A stretch of DNA of 64,000 bases from Saccharina japonica (GCA_008828725.1 MEHQ01001862.1:16938-80937); one strand, 5' to 3'; counted from the stretch's first letter, positions 32,080-42,720 are shown. Program-made: numbers and translations. Notes: a model not told the origin generated them from the letters alone.

Positions 32080-32280
32080 GTACTCGATATCCATGCATGG
32101 CCGTAGTCGTATGGCCATAGACCCTCGCATCCCTACAATGCCGGGACGGACCGTGTCGGGTTTTCACCGACCAGGCAGACATTGCTAGCACCAAGCGCGA
32201 AAGCACCGTGAGGTGTTCGGCGAGTCGCACGAAGGGTGAGCTGCACCCTACTGAGAACCGCCTGTGAGGCGTGGAGACCC
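32080..32280 (-). repeat. Family B repeat, copy 3
   Basis: Minus strand: CACAGGCGGTTCTCAGTAGG, CTGCACCC, CGACTCGCCGAACACCTCACG, GCGCTTGGTGC, GGTCGGTGAAAACCCG, TTGTAGGGATGCGAGGGTC, ATACGACTACGGCCATGCATGG. It lies head to tail with the preceding family G copy. Confidence 0.85.
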
Positions 32281-32636
32281 GTGCAACGATAGAGGTATAC
32301 CTTTTTTTGGCTGATTTTTTTTTTCTGAATGACGGGGCTCCTATTCAGAACTGAAAAACTTATCCCACACTAATTCCAAGTAGTTTGTCCCCCAAAACGG
32401 GGGACCAATTCTTAAGGGGTTAAGTTAACCCCAAAGCGCCGGAATTTGGTTCTTGTGTTAGACCATATTTCGTCTTGTACGTAAGGCCACGGGGAGGGTT
32501 ATTCATGGGGTATACAGCACTTTTATTTTCCCTCCGAAGTCAGATTTTGACTACTGCAGGTATAGAGGTCCTCAATTGACCCCCCTCAGAAGGCAAAACC
32601 TTATTATCATAGTGCAGCACCTCTACCACCACCGCA
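32281..32636 (+). mobile_element. GACGC-terminal foldback element, copy D2, with insertion
   Basis: Left end GTGCAACGATAGAGGTATACC (one base past the shared core) and right end GCAGCACCTCTACC. The interior is split by a piggyBac-like MITE at 32342-32419. With the insertion removed, the interior matches D1 and D4 (CCCCAAAGCGCCGGAATTTGG against CCCCAAATCGTCGGAATTTG). Confidence 0.8.
32342..32419 (+). mobile_element. piggyBac-like MITE nested in D2 (C5)
   Basis: ATTCAGAACTGAAAAACTTA at the left, CACACTAATTCCAAGTAGTT inside, CAATTCTTAAGGGG then TTAA at the right. The left CCC and TTAA have been lost. Confidence 0.8.
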
Positions 32637-32846
32637 GCCTGCGTCCGGACTTGCATGTAGATGACAGATGACAGCTTCAATGGGGGGGGGGGGGGATCGG
32701 CGACCGATATCGGCTATGTCGAAACCAAGCTACTTGCGTGCATGTATTGTATGTGCGTGCGAGCAACGGCGAAGGTCAAACACGCTTACGAGTATGTCCG
32801 AAAATATAAGGACCGTTTTTGTTTTGTTGGTAGTATTAATGCATTG

Positions 32847-32952
32847 TTACGGGGGAATATAGTAATCAGGACCAAATATGCTTAGTAAAAATACTGGAAT
32901 ATATAGGTTTTAGTGTGTATGATGGGTCCTGATTCCTATGGTCCCTCGTAAT
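32847..32952 (-). mobile_element. TA-flanked MITE, copy E4
   Basis: TTACGGGGGAATATAGTAAT at the left and ATTCCTATGGTCCCTCGTAA at the right; core GGAATATATAGGTTTTAGTG. The most diverged copy. Confidence 0.85.
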
Positions 32953-33059
32953 AATACACAAGCGGTTTTTACATTTACTGGCAGTGTCGAAAAAGTCTGG
33001 GCACGAAGCCTGAGGCGCTATTTTAATACGTTATTACGATCGAGCATGGAACAGATAAT

Positions 33060-33300
33060 CGATTCTTATTTGATTATCTAGATCTTTCAGGGCAGATGAT
33101 CTGTATGATCTGTATGATCTAGCTCATGTTTCCGGGCGGGAGCCGTATACCCTGCATGACCTAGATGACGTTTCCTGGATTGGATCTGTACTTCACAGAT
33201 CCTGCCCAATATCTCGCAACGGCAGGGCAGGATCTATCTCATCTCTATGTAGCTGATCTATCTGTAGATGATCTGTATGATCTGTAGATCAGCTGTCCGA
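33060..33300. repeat. GATCTGTATGATCTGTATGA-type tandem repeat
   Basis: Overlapping ATGATCTGT and AGATCAG units cluster at 33060-33130 and 33235-33295. The motif recurs at 36970-37030. Confidence 0.75.
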
Positions 33301-33422
33301 CGTGTGCACTATTACTAGTTTGCAATTACAGTAAGTGTGTGCATTTCCCCCCCCCCCCCGCAGTAAAAAACAGGCGGGTTAAATTTGTTTGGCGGTGTGG
33401 TTCTCTGGCGGGAAAACAACAA

Positions 33423-33528
33423 CTACGGGGGACCCTAGTAAACAGGACCGAATGTTGTAAGTAAAAATAGGTAAATATATAGGTTTTTGTGTTCACCGTG
33501 GGTTCTATTTACTATGGTCCCCCGGTAA
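33423..33528 (-). mobile_element. TA-flanked MITE, copy E5
   Basis: CTACGGGGGACCCTAGTAAA at the left, CTATTTACTATGGTCCCCCG at the right; core GTAAATATATAGGTTTTTGTG. Same orientation as E3 and E4. Confidence 0.9.
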
Positions 33529-33529
33529 T

Positions 33530-34800
33530 ATGAATAGGACGTGTGCATGATACTGCTACGCTTTTGATCTGGAGAGTTCTTCACTTTCTGTTCCCTGAGT
33601 CTTTTTTGGAACAACACTCGTACGCATTGTCGGATGGCAAGCATAATAATAATAGGACGTGTGTCCTTGACTACCGACGCTCTTTTGGTCGGAGCATCGA
33701 GAGACGCCCGATTTCTTGCAGACGTCCTAAAACGATACCATCTGCCTGGTCGTAAATATAAGAGGCATTAAGATGGTCACAAATAGCTTCACATGTACCT
33801 TATATTTACGGCCAGTTTGTTGTAGCAGTCACAGACAGCCGTGAAGATTTGCTCGACGAGGTAGATGGGGAGCAACACAACACAACACCCCACAGGCGGC
33901 GCCAAACGAGCTGAAACTTGGCGAGGGTGGGTAACGTGATGAGCGATGGCCAACGTCTCGGCGGTACGTACGTAGCGTTAGCGGTTTCTTCGTCGGGTAT
34001 CGTTTTTGGTTTCTTTTTTTTCGCAGGTTCGGGGTTTCTGAGCGCAAGCGGACACATCAACACACGCCCTTCTCCAATATCCGTCGGGGAAGACCTTTTA
34101 AAGCTAGGCTTCTAAAGGAATAACTCTGCACCCGACGCCTACAAAGTAGTGTACATACGTCAAGCCTTACCAAACTAGACAGCAAGTGAGGGTACATTAG
34201 GTACCCTGATAGATTCCCTGCCATAAGAGAGAGCCCCACCAGGTACCCAGTCTTGACATTTCCGGGAAAATAAGAAATTCGGGGGCTGTTATACTGTAAT
34301 TAGTGTAGAACGCAGCCTGTCCCGAAAAAGAAACTTCTTACAATAAGAAATCGACCAAGTATCATGACGGTTTCTTATTAGGGGGCCGGCACCGCTGTGT
34401 AACACCGAGTGTAGGAAGCGGGAGGAAATCCTTGTGAGGCAGGTTGTTTGGCGGTATCATACGAGTAAAGGCTTCTTTCTTCCTATCAGGCAGACAGGCG
34501 GCTCTTGATAAGGGTCAAGATTGTCGGCAACTGGTTAACAAAAAAAAAAAACTCTCTTGAGGATGTCTGTCTCCCCAGCATTGGACGCATGGAAAGGTAG
34601 AGAGGTGCACCATTTTTTTTCCCGAGTTTTGTTTTGAGTTTTTTTTTTTTTTTTTTCACTTTTGGAGCTCTATACTATTACCAAGTTAAAAACTGATTAT
34701 GATAAACAAGGGGAAGTGCAGCTCGATGAACCTGCCCTATAGGTATATACAAAACATCATATTGCGAAAACAAAAAAATCGACATTCCCGACGATTTTGG
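33530..34800. other. Intergenic, homopolymer tracts, no gene seen
   Basis: Poly-A (34540) and poly-T (34637-34657) tracts. Frames are short. A solo AGAGAGGTGCACC near 34600 resembles the foldback family D terminus. Confidence 0.4.
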
Positions 34801-34804
34801 TTTA

Positions 34805-35529
34805 AGGGCCGTTATTATAGCAAATAAATTGCCAAATATAGCGAATAAATTGCCAAATTTCCATTTTTTGGCAAGTTTTACTTGCCAAAATAGCGAAAAA
34901 CTTGCCAAGTTTTTTCCTCCGGATTTTTCCGTAGCTGTTCGTTGGCAAGTTTTTGGAAAGTCAAATTTGCTATTTCACTTGCCATTTGCGACCAATCACG
35001 CCTACCCAAGACCATGCAAACCACACGCCGTTGCGCTAGACGCACGAGCTGCAGCAACACAGGAAGATACCGAGGGTTAGATGGTGGTGCTGACAGCAGA
35101 TGATGGTGGCTGACGGCACTGCTGAAGGGGTTGCTGGCGCGGGTGAAGAAACCGCATGTAGGCGTGGCACTGGTGCCGTCTGGGGCTGATGCTCAAGTCA
35201 ATCCCAATCAAACAGTCGCTCCAGCTTTCCCAAGACAACGAACAACGTGACACTGATCGCCCTGGAGGGCTGTCCACCTCTGGGATCTACGAGATATGCT
35301 TGGATCCGTCTCCAGGCCACCCATGCCTCGACGAGGGTGTCGTCTAGCTGTCCGATCCTTGCTGTACGGGGTTTGATGAAAAAAATGAAGGCGTTACGTG
35401 GCTCAAATAGAAAATTTCTTGCCATTTCATCGTGTTTGTCGTTAGAAAGTATTTTCCAACACTCGCCAATTTGTTGTTGCCAAAATAGCAAGTTGTTTGC
35501 TATTTGCTCGTGTCGTTAAAAACGGCCCT
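34805..35529. mobile_element. Candidate non-autonomous element with AGGGCCGTT ends
   Basis: Starts AGGGCCGTTATTATAGCAAA and ends with the inverse (GTCGTTAAAAACGGCCCT). Both subterminal regions are rich in TTGCCAAAATAGCAAG-type inverted motifs (34830-34990 and 35410-35510). The middle (35080-35360) is GC-richer with an open minus-strand frame of no known family. Total 725 bp. No clear target duplication. A solo AAGGGCCGTTTCATG lies at about 37645. Class unknown. Confidence 0.55.
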
Positions 35530-35688
35530 AACCCGAAAAAAAAAAAATGGGTACTTAGCCGAAAAATGGTACATATTGTGTCCCCTAAAAAGGATGCTCC
35601 TTGGCGAACTTAGGCACACAAAAGACAGGTAAGATGTCCCATTTCCCGAGAGAGAAATGGGATCTCTACCTTGGTTATAAAGTATACC

Positions 35689-36029
35689 GGTCGCCCCGGT
35701 AGAGTAGTGGTCAGCTTCAAAGGCTACTATCATTGGTACCCGAGTTCAAATCCCACCGTGGTGAGAGATTTTGACTTAATTTGAAAAAATAAAAAGGAAC
35801 CAATTGCTGAGAGCGCCTTCTTGGCGTGGGTAGGCGGAATCCGACGAAAGTTGACGAGGGAAGCAAGTACTGAAACCTTCTCGCGATAAAAACCAAGGCA
35901 AGAAACGTAGTGGGGCAGGAGAGAGAAGAGCCTACTTTGTGACCCCGGATCTGAGTTCCGACCAGGAAGGAGAGAGAAAGGAAGGGCGAATATATTAAAT
36001 GGGATGGAAAAAAAAAAGGAAAAAAAAAG
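35689..36029 (+). mobile_element. tRNA-derived SINE, full length (copy 7)
   Basis: About 90% alike by eye to the copy at 10250: same head (GGTCGCCCCGGTAGAGTAG), a B box with one change (AGTTCAAATCC), the same body and an AATGGGATGG plus A-rich tail. The shared TTCRAAGGCTACTATCATTG middle marks one subfamily. Confidence 0.9.
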
Positions 36030-36960
36030 AGGCACTCAGGGCAGGTCCCTGTGCCCAGGTACCAGCTTCGGGGTATGCAGCAGGCTCTTATTTAATAGTC
36101 AATCATATTCACTTGTTAATATTCAATCTCGATTCGCGTTTTCACACTATGTTTGGCCGTATGCAAAGGGTTAAGGAACCCCCCGATATTCAAGAAACAA
36201 ATATATTTAGCCAAAAAAAGTGCCACGTACGTCTGTCGTAGCACGCGTCATTGAAAATCCGATACATGGAAGAAAACAAAAAACGGTCAGTGTTGTTTTT
36301 ATTTACAGTAGTCTTGGCGTGAAGCTGGCATTTCTGCCAAAGGTGTAGTTTCCAATTCTCACCACAACCACCAACAACCAGGGCGCAACTTTGCGATGGA
36401 GATGCTGGCTAGAATCAGCTCGTTCTCGCCCGACAAAATCAATGACACCAGCAAAAATTCAGCCAGAATGGACGCCCGTTCGGTGAATCAGGGGGGCGGT
36501 CGCCACTGAGTTAACTAAAGTTGACGAGTACGAGAGCGTCAATCCGCCGAGCCTATCATCATACACGGTATCCTAGGTAGGTACCTGGCACGAGTAAATG
36601 TGTACGTACAAAAACGTACGAAGTGTCCTGTTTTTAAAAATGTAGTCCATAAATGTCAAAACGTGAGTTTACAGAGACCCTAATGGTGCTCTTTCTAAAT
36701 CTGTCTAGAGGGAAAGGCACAACGCCGACATGAACCAAACAATGCACACCTCCGATAGATCATGATCTATCTATCTACAGTATATCACCTAGTTCTCACC
36801 TGCCGTTGTAAGAGGTTGTGCAGGATCTACACGGTACATATTCAACCCAGGAAATATGTGCTACTCGTAGACCATGCAGATCATTCGCCCCCCCCCCCCC
36901 CCCGGCTACATGAGCTAGATAATACAATACCAGGAATATATCTGCCTTGAAATATCTAGA
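36030..36960. other. Intergenic, no gene seen
   Basis: Poly-C at 36890-36903. No recognised repeat or coding block. Confidence 0.4.
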
Positions 36961-36964
36961 TAAC

Positions 36965-37032
36965 CAAGTGGGAATGATCTGTATCATCTGAATGATCAGA
37001 ATGATCTTTATGATCTGTATGATCTGTGTCGA
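36965..37032. repeat. ATGATCTGTATGATCTG tandem repeat
   Basis: Short array of ATGATC-based decamers, related to 33060-33300. Confidence 0.75.
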
Positions 37033-37189
37033 GGTGTGATATGAAACAATGTAAACCACCACGGACAACATTTCCGTTTCATCAACATTCGGAACCTCGG
37101 CTCGACACTCCCAACACTTCGTAGGCCTGCTACTGGCGCCCCCCTCCCCACAAAAACCACGCGGCAAACGAAACACGGCGGCATCTACG

Positions 37190-37620
37190 AATGCCCACCC
37201 GCACACACCATCCAGGTAAACGTGCGTACGACAAACCTCAATCCGACCTTTCTCCTCACGACAAGAGACGATACAAATGGGCTTCGAAGGGTAGGAGATC
37301 CCGTCCATCCGACACAAGCAATGCTCAGACAACCAACCAAGCAGGCGGTACTGGGGGGGGGGGGTCCTCCGGGTATCATCGCCGCGTTTTTGGTGCAGAG
37401 CCGCAACGTCCGAGCTACTGTAGATTCGGCGCATTTCCCGCTTCGGGCCTCGGGGCGCCACCTGTTCGCAACGGATGCAGCGCAGGCGAAACAGGGCGGC
37501 CACGACATAGCTCAGATCACCCTCGACTCAAGGCCCCAAGAACACGCAATACAAATCATACTAGATGCATTGCTTCGCTGGGAGGCGTGGCTGTGAGGAA
37601 AGCGGTTGGTTCATGCTGAA
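37190..37620. other. GC-rich block with open frames, unassigned
   Basis: Several frames are open on both strands. The + frame ending at 37596 closes with ILDALLRWEAWL, and a related HRWEAWL-GKRL frame recurs at 38005-38050. This hints at an old duplicated coding segment, but no family or splice structure is recognised. Confidence 0.25.
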
Positions 37621-37798
37621 GTATATCACTCTGTCGCGAAATTTAAGGGCCGTTTCATGTTACTATTGTAGTATGTATTCAACCCAACCGGTTCATATGT
37701 TTGGGGAAAAGAGTGGTATCATATGTAATACCTAACGTTTCCCATCACGGCATTACCACTACGACCAGATCATCCCCGACTCAATTCCCGACCGAACT

Positions 37799-37985
37799 CC
37801 AACGCAACCCACCTCAGGAAAAACAATCTCCTTATTTTCTCTCTTTCCTTCGTTGGTCTCTGGTCTGTCTGTCCTGTCTCCTTTGTAAGCGAAGGTCCAA
37901 TGCAACCCCACCTGACTCACAAATACGATATTTTCTCTCTGTCTTCCTTTGCGTATGTCTGGTCGGCCTTTTCCGTATACCTGGT
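37799..37985 (+). repeat. Two-copy tandem duplication, about 98 bp
   Basis: CCAACGCAACCCACCTCAGG..TATTTTCTCTCTTTCCTTCG and CCAATGCAACCCCACCTGAC..TATTTTCTCTCTGTCTTCC are two diverged copies in tandem. Confidence 0.7.
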
Positions 37986-38259
37986 AAATTGTAAGCCAAC
38001 CTCCAGCGCATTGCATCGCTGGGAAGCTTGGCTGTGGGGCAAGCGGCTAAGCCACGCCACGGGTATATAGGGGGGGGGGGTACCTCACGTTTACCAGGTT
38101 TCCTGTAGAGCACGAGGACATGCTTACCGTGCGAGTACCTCATCCCAAAAACCCGACATTTTGTTATGAGAAAAGCTGCACACGTAACCCGATGGACGGC
38201 ATACAGCACATCGTCGTGCTCCCCCTATAGTGCGGTGGGTCATCAGATCACAACATCCG

Positions 38260-38375
38260 CACTGAACTGGGACCCCAATTCAACCCCGGATAGTGCGGTA
38301 CCAACATACAGCAGTGCCGGTATGCGCCAGCCAATAATACCGGCACTATAGCGGCAACCGGCACTACTCCGCACA
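38260..38375. repeat. CCGGCACTATAG short repeat cluster
   Basis: CACTATAGCGGCAACCGGCA occurs here at about 38346 and again at 41287 in direct orientation, with other CCGGCACTAT or inverse copies nearby (38250-38340, 41310-41330). Confidence 0.65.
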
Positions 38376-38414
38376 CTATCACACTGCTTAATCCCTTATG
38401 TGCCAAGCGACTAG

Positions 38415-39345
38415 GGTTGTGTATCAACAAAAATATCACGCGTTATATGTTGATATAAGTTGAGTTGATATAATATCAAGTATCGCATCAACACAACGCT
38501 GATAAGTTGATATATAACAACCTATCATGATATATCAAATCAACTGAAATTTCGTGATAAGTTGATATTTTCAGACACAAAAAGAGGCGTTTGCGTCATG
38601 TAACGCCATTTTTGTGCGGCCCAACCAAGTAGCGGATAGGTGGTAGATATACGCGCGCACGCCGAGGGTCACACGCCACACGTCTCTGCTGCGTCCGAGC
38701 GTGTATTCTCAGTAGGCGGACGCGTGGTCACGAAGCACCGGAACCGCCTGGGTGGGGAGCGAGTAGCAGACATCGTGTTTCTGCACGAAAGCATAAAACA
38801 TGACATCTGGTAGATAATTATGTAGGGCGCCAAGTGCCAAGTACAAAGTACCGCTTGCAGGGACCCGGAGGGAATTCATTGTCGGATGCAAATGGAAGGA
38901 TAAGTTACAGGGTTGTATGTACACCGTTGTAGACACCATGGGCTTCACGTGTCTACTTATAGTGGGCTGGGTCTGTGTGATACTACCCGTGCCGTGCAGA
39001 GTTGGTTAGTCGGCCGCTCCATATGGCGTGCGTCGACAAAACGACCAAATAACTACCTAGAAGAGGCGTATTGTACAACCACACACGGGTGCGAGTGTGC
39101 ATTTATTTGCGTAGATATGTTGCTGTCTCTGATACCTGATACAGGCTGCAGAAAAAAAGGTTATTTCAGAGGGATTGTTACCAATTGAACACGTATACTC
39201 ACTGCTACGGACGTGCGCATGCCTGCGCGTGTGCGGTGATTTGACTCGTCGTGAAATTTCAACCCATGGGGGCGCTGTTGCGCTGTTTGAAACCTTCCAA
39301 AAATATCAACATATCATGATAACTTGATATAAACATATCTATTCT
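38415..39345 (+). mobile_element. hAT-type transposon remnant
   Basis: Left end AGGGTTGTGTATCAACAAAA, then a dense field of TTGATATA/TATCAACA palindromes (38440-38580). Similar AT-rich palindromes close the region at 39295-39345. The interior carries the C-terminus of a hAT transposase (separate entry). AAGCGACT precedes the left end; the same 8-mer follows a facing end (GTTGATACACAGTCGCTTG) at 41260-41280. The right boundary is uncertain and most of the transposase is gone. Confidence 0.6.
38667..38813 (+). pseudogene. hAT transposase C-terminal (dimerisation) domain fragment
   Basis: 49 in-frame codons end in TAG. The key motif is SERVFSVGGRVVTKHRNRL, followed by GGERVADIVFLHESIKHDIW. This is the conserved hAT C-terminal dimerisation signature (SER.FS..G.....K.RNRL....V..LVFL). 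In an intact element it follows a DDE/RNase H-like catalytic core, which is not present upstream; 250 bp upstream is the AT-rich terminus. It is therefore a deletion derivative. Confidence 0.8.
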
Positions 39346-39839
39346 TTCACGATTAGAGGTCCGTAGTTACTCGATCCTCTTTGTCCGTACAGACCAACTG
39401 ATACACAGCTCTTTGCAAACAGACCTTTTGTTTCGCAACCAGCCCTTCAAACAGGCCAACTGAGCTCTTCGCAAACAGCAACTGACGTAACAGCCAAACT
39501 GACGTATTGTACTGACGTATTATGCAAACAGCCCAGCTGACATCTACCCGCGGGAGGGGAGGGGTTCCCAGCGTATTCGGAGGGCTTTGCGGCCCGGGTC
39601 CAAATCCACACTAATTTCAAGATAAAATATCCACACTAAAATCAAGTAGTTTTCCTGACCATACTAAAATCAAGTAATTTTTTCCTAAAGAGTCCCCCAG
39701 ATGTGAAATATGGATCTCCAGAACTTCGGTCACAATCGAAATCGGCCCATAACTTCGCGAGTTAGCCACTTTTACACTAATTTCAAGATAAAAAGGCCAG
39801 ACGTAAAAAAATCGACCGAAAAAAAAAAAAAAAAAGGGC

Positions 39840-39955
39840 CACTGCTGTACGTACAAGGGCTGTGCATCCATACCGGCGTTTTGTTTACACTGCCGTACGT
39901 ACAAGGGCTGCGCATCCATGCCGGCGTTTTGTTTGTGTCCGCTGTACGTACGTAC
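39840..39955 (+). repeat. Two-copy tandem duplication, about 55 bp
   Basis: TGTACGTACAAGGGCTGTGC, CATCCATACCGGCGTTTTGT and then the near-identical second copy with GCATCCATGCCGGCGTTTTG. Confidence 0.85.
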
Positions 39956-40104
39956 GAGTCGTACTGCTGGACTGCTGCTGCTGCTGTTGTTGTTGTATTG
40001 CTGCTGTAGATGGGTTATTATATAAAAAGGACTACTACTATTATTATTTTGCTGTACGTACTGGTGCTGCTGTATACTGATTTCACTCTGCTGTTGTTGT
40101 AGAT

Positions 40105-40290
40105 TGCGGATGGGTGGATCGGTTGGTACGTGTGTGTGTCGATCGGTTGAGCGCACGTACGTACGTGGTTGGGTGGGTGGGTCGGTGGTTGGGTGGGTGG
40201 GTGTGAGTGATGTGAGTGGATGTTGGTAAGTACGTGAGAGTGGTGGGTGGTGGGTGGGTGGGTGTCGGTGGATCGGTTGATACGTGGTTG
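40105..40290 (+). repeat. Degenerate GGTGGGTGGATCGGTTG array
   Basis: GGGTGGATCGGTTGGTACGT, GTGTGTCGATCGGTTGAGC and then GGTTGGGTGGGTGGG runs. This is the diverged relative of the 44-bp unit at 62714, with which it shares GGGTGGATCG.TTGGT.C.TG and GTGTCGAT. Confidence 0.75.
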
Positions 40291-40411
40291 ACTGCGTGTG
40301 TGGATCGTGACCCAGTTCTTATTTTGTACTTTTGTTTCTGTCCGCTTTATATCGGCCCCGCCCTGGCGTGGTTCGGGTGCCACTAGTATATGTATAAAAC
40401 AGCAGTGTGTG

Positions 40412-40660
40412 TTGTCTTCACAGGAAACCCGTTCTTTCTACTGTACCCTGTAATGCGTTTTACAACCTAACTGCAGCAGTACATGTAATGGTATGGCCAG
40501 TCATATCACATGCACCCATTGTCCTGATCCCTAATCTTAGGAGCGATACAAATTATTATGTGGTCACAGACTGTGAGACAGAGAAAAACCAAACAAATTA
40601 AACGTAAATGAATGAGTAAAGCAAGTGAAATGTCAACTTACAGGGTACGAGAACACATCG
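40412..40660 (+). repeat. Direct duplication, copy 1
   Basis: GTTGTCTTCACAGGAAACCC, CCTGATCCCTAATCTTAGG, TGGTCACAGACTGTGAGACA, AGAAAAACCAAAC, GTAAAGCAAGTGAAATG and GGGTACGAGAAC all recur in order at 41705-41895. Confidence 0.85.
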
Positions 40661-41150
40661 ACACGAGCCGAACCAAAGAGTAAGGACGTAAAGACAATAA
40701 AACGAATTATGAAATGCACGGAGTCAGAAGCACCCCTAGAAGAAAAGCCTGCATGCCCAAGAGAACAGATAACTGCTGCACGGGCGAAGCAACACGAAGG
40801 AGAGGAAGACACCGGCATAGAAGTACGTACTGTTAATAATGATGTAGGAGGTACTGTACGTAAATGTTCGACCAGCAGGTGGCAGCATGGTAAAACATAA
40901 AACGAGAGTTCGTATATATCTACGTGCACAATGTTTATTGTTATTAGTTTCCTTCTTCGTCTACACAATAAACGCTTTGTCCGCACTCCTCGGCTTTAGA
41001 TGAAGATGCAGCAGTGCAGTTTGTTGCTTCTGTCTTTTTTGCTGCTGCAGCTGCTGCTGTGCATTATGTTGACGCTCTGCTGCTGGCGAGGTAACCCGTT
41101 TTTCTTGCGTCGCCTTTACTATATTAAGACCACTCCGTAGGAAAGCCTTG
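40661..41150. other. Intergenic, no gene seen
   Basis: A + frame to 40900 is open and Lys/Glu-rich but unrecognised. CTG-rich runs occur at 41036-41090. Confidence 0.4.
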
Positions 41151-41154
41151 TATC

Positions 41155-41280
41155 GATGTATTATGATATGTTGATATATATCAACATATCATGATAATAT
41201 CACGCCGTTTCCGCCCAAAACATCAAGTATCATATCAACCCCGTTTTTTTGTTGATACACAGTCGCTTGAAGCGACTTCA
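41155..41280 (-). mobile_element. hAT-remnant-like AT-rich end
   Basis: TGATATGTTGATATATATCA is self-complementary. AAAACATCAAGTATCATATC and TTTTTGTTGATACACA match, inverted, the left terminus at 38415. It is followed by AGTCGCTTGAAGCGACT, a perfect palindrome around one base. Confidence 0.6.
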
Positions 41281-41346
41281 CAGACACTATAGCGGGCAAC
41301 CGGCACTACTCAACCGGCACTATCGGGGACCAATACGTACGAACTC

Positions 41347-41683
41347 CTTTTTTTTTACCTCCCAGTTATTATCTTCGCCCTTCTTTTCTCTTTCCCTCCT
41401 ATTATAGTAATAGTCGTAACTCAGATCCGGGGTCACATAGCGGGCTGTTCTCTCACCCCTCGCCATTGCAGCACGTGCTGTGCATTTTTATCTCGAGAAG
41501 GGCCCAAGAACCTTCTTCCCTCGTTGACTCGGGGTCGAATTGTGCCTACCCACGCTAAAATAGGCGCTCTCGACAGTTGGTGTCACTTGAAAATAAAAAT
41601 ATATCGTATACGTACGGAGACTCGAACCGCTGAGCTCAACTCTAGCAGTATTCGAGGTTAACCATTAGACCACCGGGGCGACC
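41347..41683 (-). mobile_element. tRNA-derived SINE, full length (copy 8)
   Basis: On the minus strand the head is GGTCGCCCCGGTGGTCTAAT, with the D-arm GGTGGTCTAATGGTTA almost exactly that of tRNA-Glu, then a B box CGGTTCGAGTCTCC. The body has CGAGAGCGCC, GTGGGTAGGCACAATTCGAC, TCTCGAGATAAAAA and CTATGTGACCCCGGATCTG, and the 3' tail is T-rich on the + strand. This head differs from copies 3 and 7, so two source subfamilies exist. Confidence 0.9.
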
Positions 41684-41704
41684 GGTCAGGTGGTCTACTG
41701 TTGT

Positions 41705-41895
41705 TGTTGTCTTCACATTAAACCCGTTCTTTCTACTCAACCACATCAGTACACCCAGTGCCTGTCCTGATTCCTAATCCCAGAGAGATACAAATTCTGT
41801 GGTCACAGACTGTGAAACAGAGAAAAACCAAAACAAAATAAACGCAAAATTAATGGGTAAAGCAAGTGAGATGCTAACGTACCGGGTACGAGAAC
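41705..41895 (+). repeat. Direct duplication, copy 2
   Basis: Partner of 40412-40660, about 1.29 kb downstream, with an internal deletion of roughly 55 bp. The SINE at 41347 lies between the copies. Confidence 0.85.
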
Positions 41896-42054
41896 TATTG
41901 TAACAGTAAGACACATATAACATTGTTCTTATACATATGTTTTGGGCAGTTTTTCATTTGGAGAGCCCCGCCAGAAATAAAGTATTAGATCCAAAAACAC
42001 CCTCCCTTACCGTGTTATGGCTCGGCGCGGTGCATCTCAACACGATATGAGGGG

Positions 42055-42205
42055 GAGGCGCACTCATTATTTGCTTGCCTTAATCATTTGACCATCGACC
42101 CCGCATCCCTTTCGGTGCGGGGGAGGGGGGGAGGGCGTACTCAATTATTGCTGGCCTAAGTCATTTGACCATTGACCACGCATCCCTTCCGAGACGGAGG
42201 GGCGG
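42055..42205 (-). repeat. Two poly-C-terminated repeat ends in tandem
   Basis: Minus strand twice reads CGAAAGGGATGCGGGGTCG / GGAAGGGATGCGTGGTC, AATGGTCAAATGA, GCAAGCAAATAATGAGTGCG / AGCAATAATTGAGTACG, then C-rich. The two ends are about 80 bp apart. Confidence 0.75.
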
Positions 42206-42237
42206 GTACTAATGTTATGCAAGGCAGACCACAAACG

Positions 42238-42360
42238 GTCGCCCCGGTGGTCTGGTGGTTAACTTCGAAGACTGCTAAGGTTGAGGTCGGGGGTTCGAGT
42301 CTTCGTACGTATGGAGATTTTTATTCTCCAATGACACCAACTGCTGTAAGATGGAGAAGA
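42238..42360 (+). mobile_element. SINE head, 3'-truncated (copy 9)
   Basis: GGTCGCCCCGGTGGTCTGGT, B box GGTTCGAGTCTTC, then GTATGGAGATTTTTATTCTCC and AATGACACCAACTGCT, where the copy leaves the SINE consensus. Confidence 0.8.
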
Positions 42361-42720
42361 GGAGACCGACAGCCTCGACCTAAAACACACGCGCTCCGTG
42401 CGAGTCAACGGCCGACTGAGAGCTCAAAAACCACCGGACATGTCATACACACAACATATACACAAAACACACAAGCAAAACGGAGTGAACCACAAGACGG
42501 GAGGAGGGGAGATATACTGGTACAGCAGTAAGGCCTGTAGAGTCATCAGCACTACTACCAATAGCCCAGCATACAGCAACATCCGTATAATACACCAGGA
42601 CATATAAAACGGAATGGGAGTTATCGTCGTCGCCGTCCTCATCATCAACAGTAGAAATACAGCAGCACACCAACATTACTACCTTCTGTAACCGTCATCA
42701 ACCAAGGTCTCACCGGGTCT

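Noticed and set aside
33060..33300. CRISPR-like array
   Set aside because: The repeats are short overlapping ATGATCTGT units without regular spacers, and the DNA is eukaryotic.
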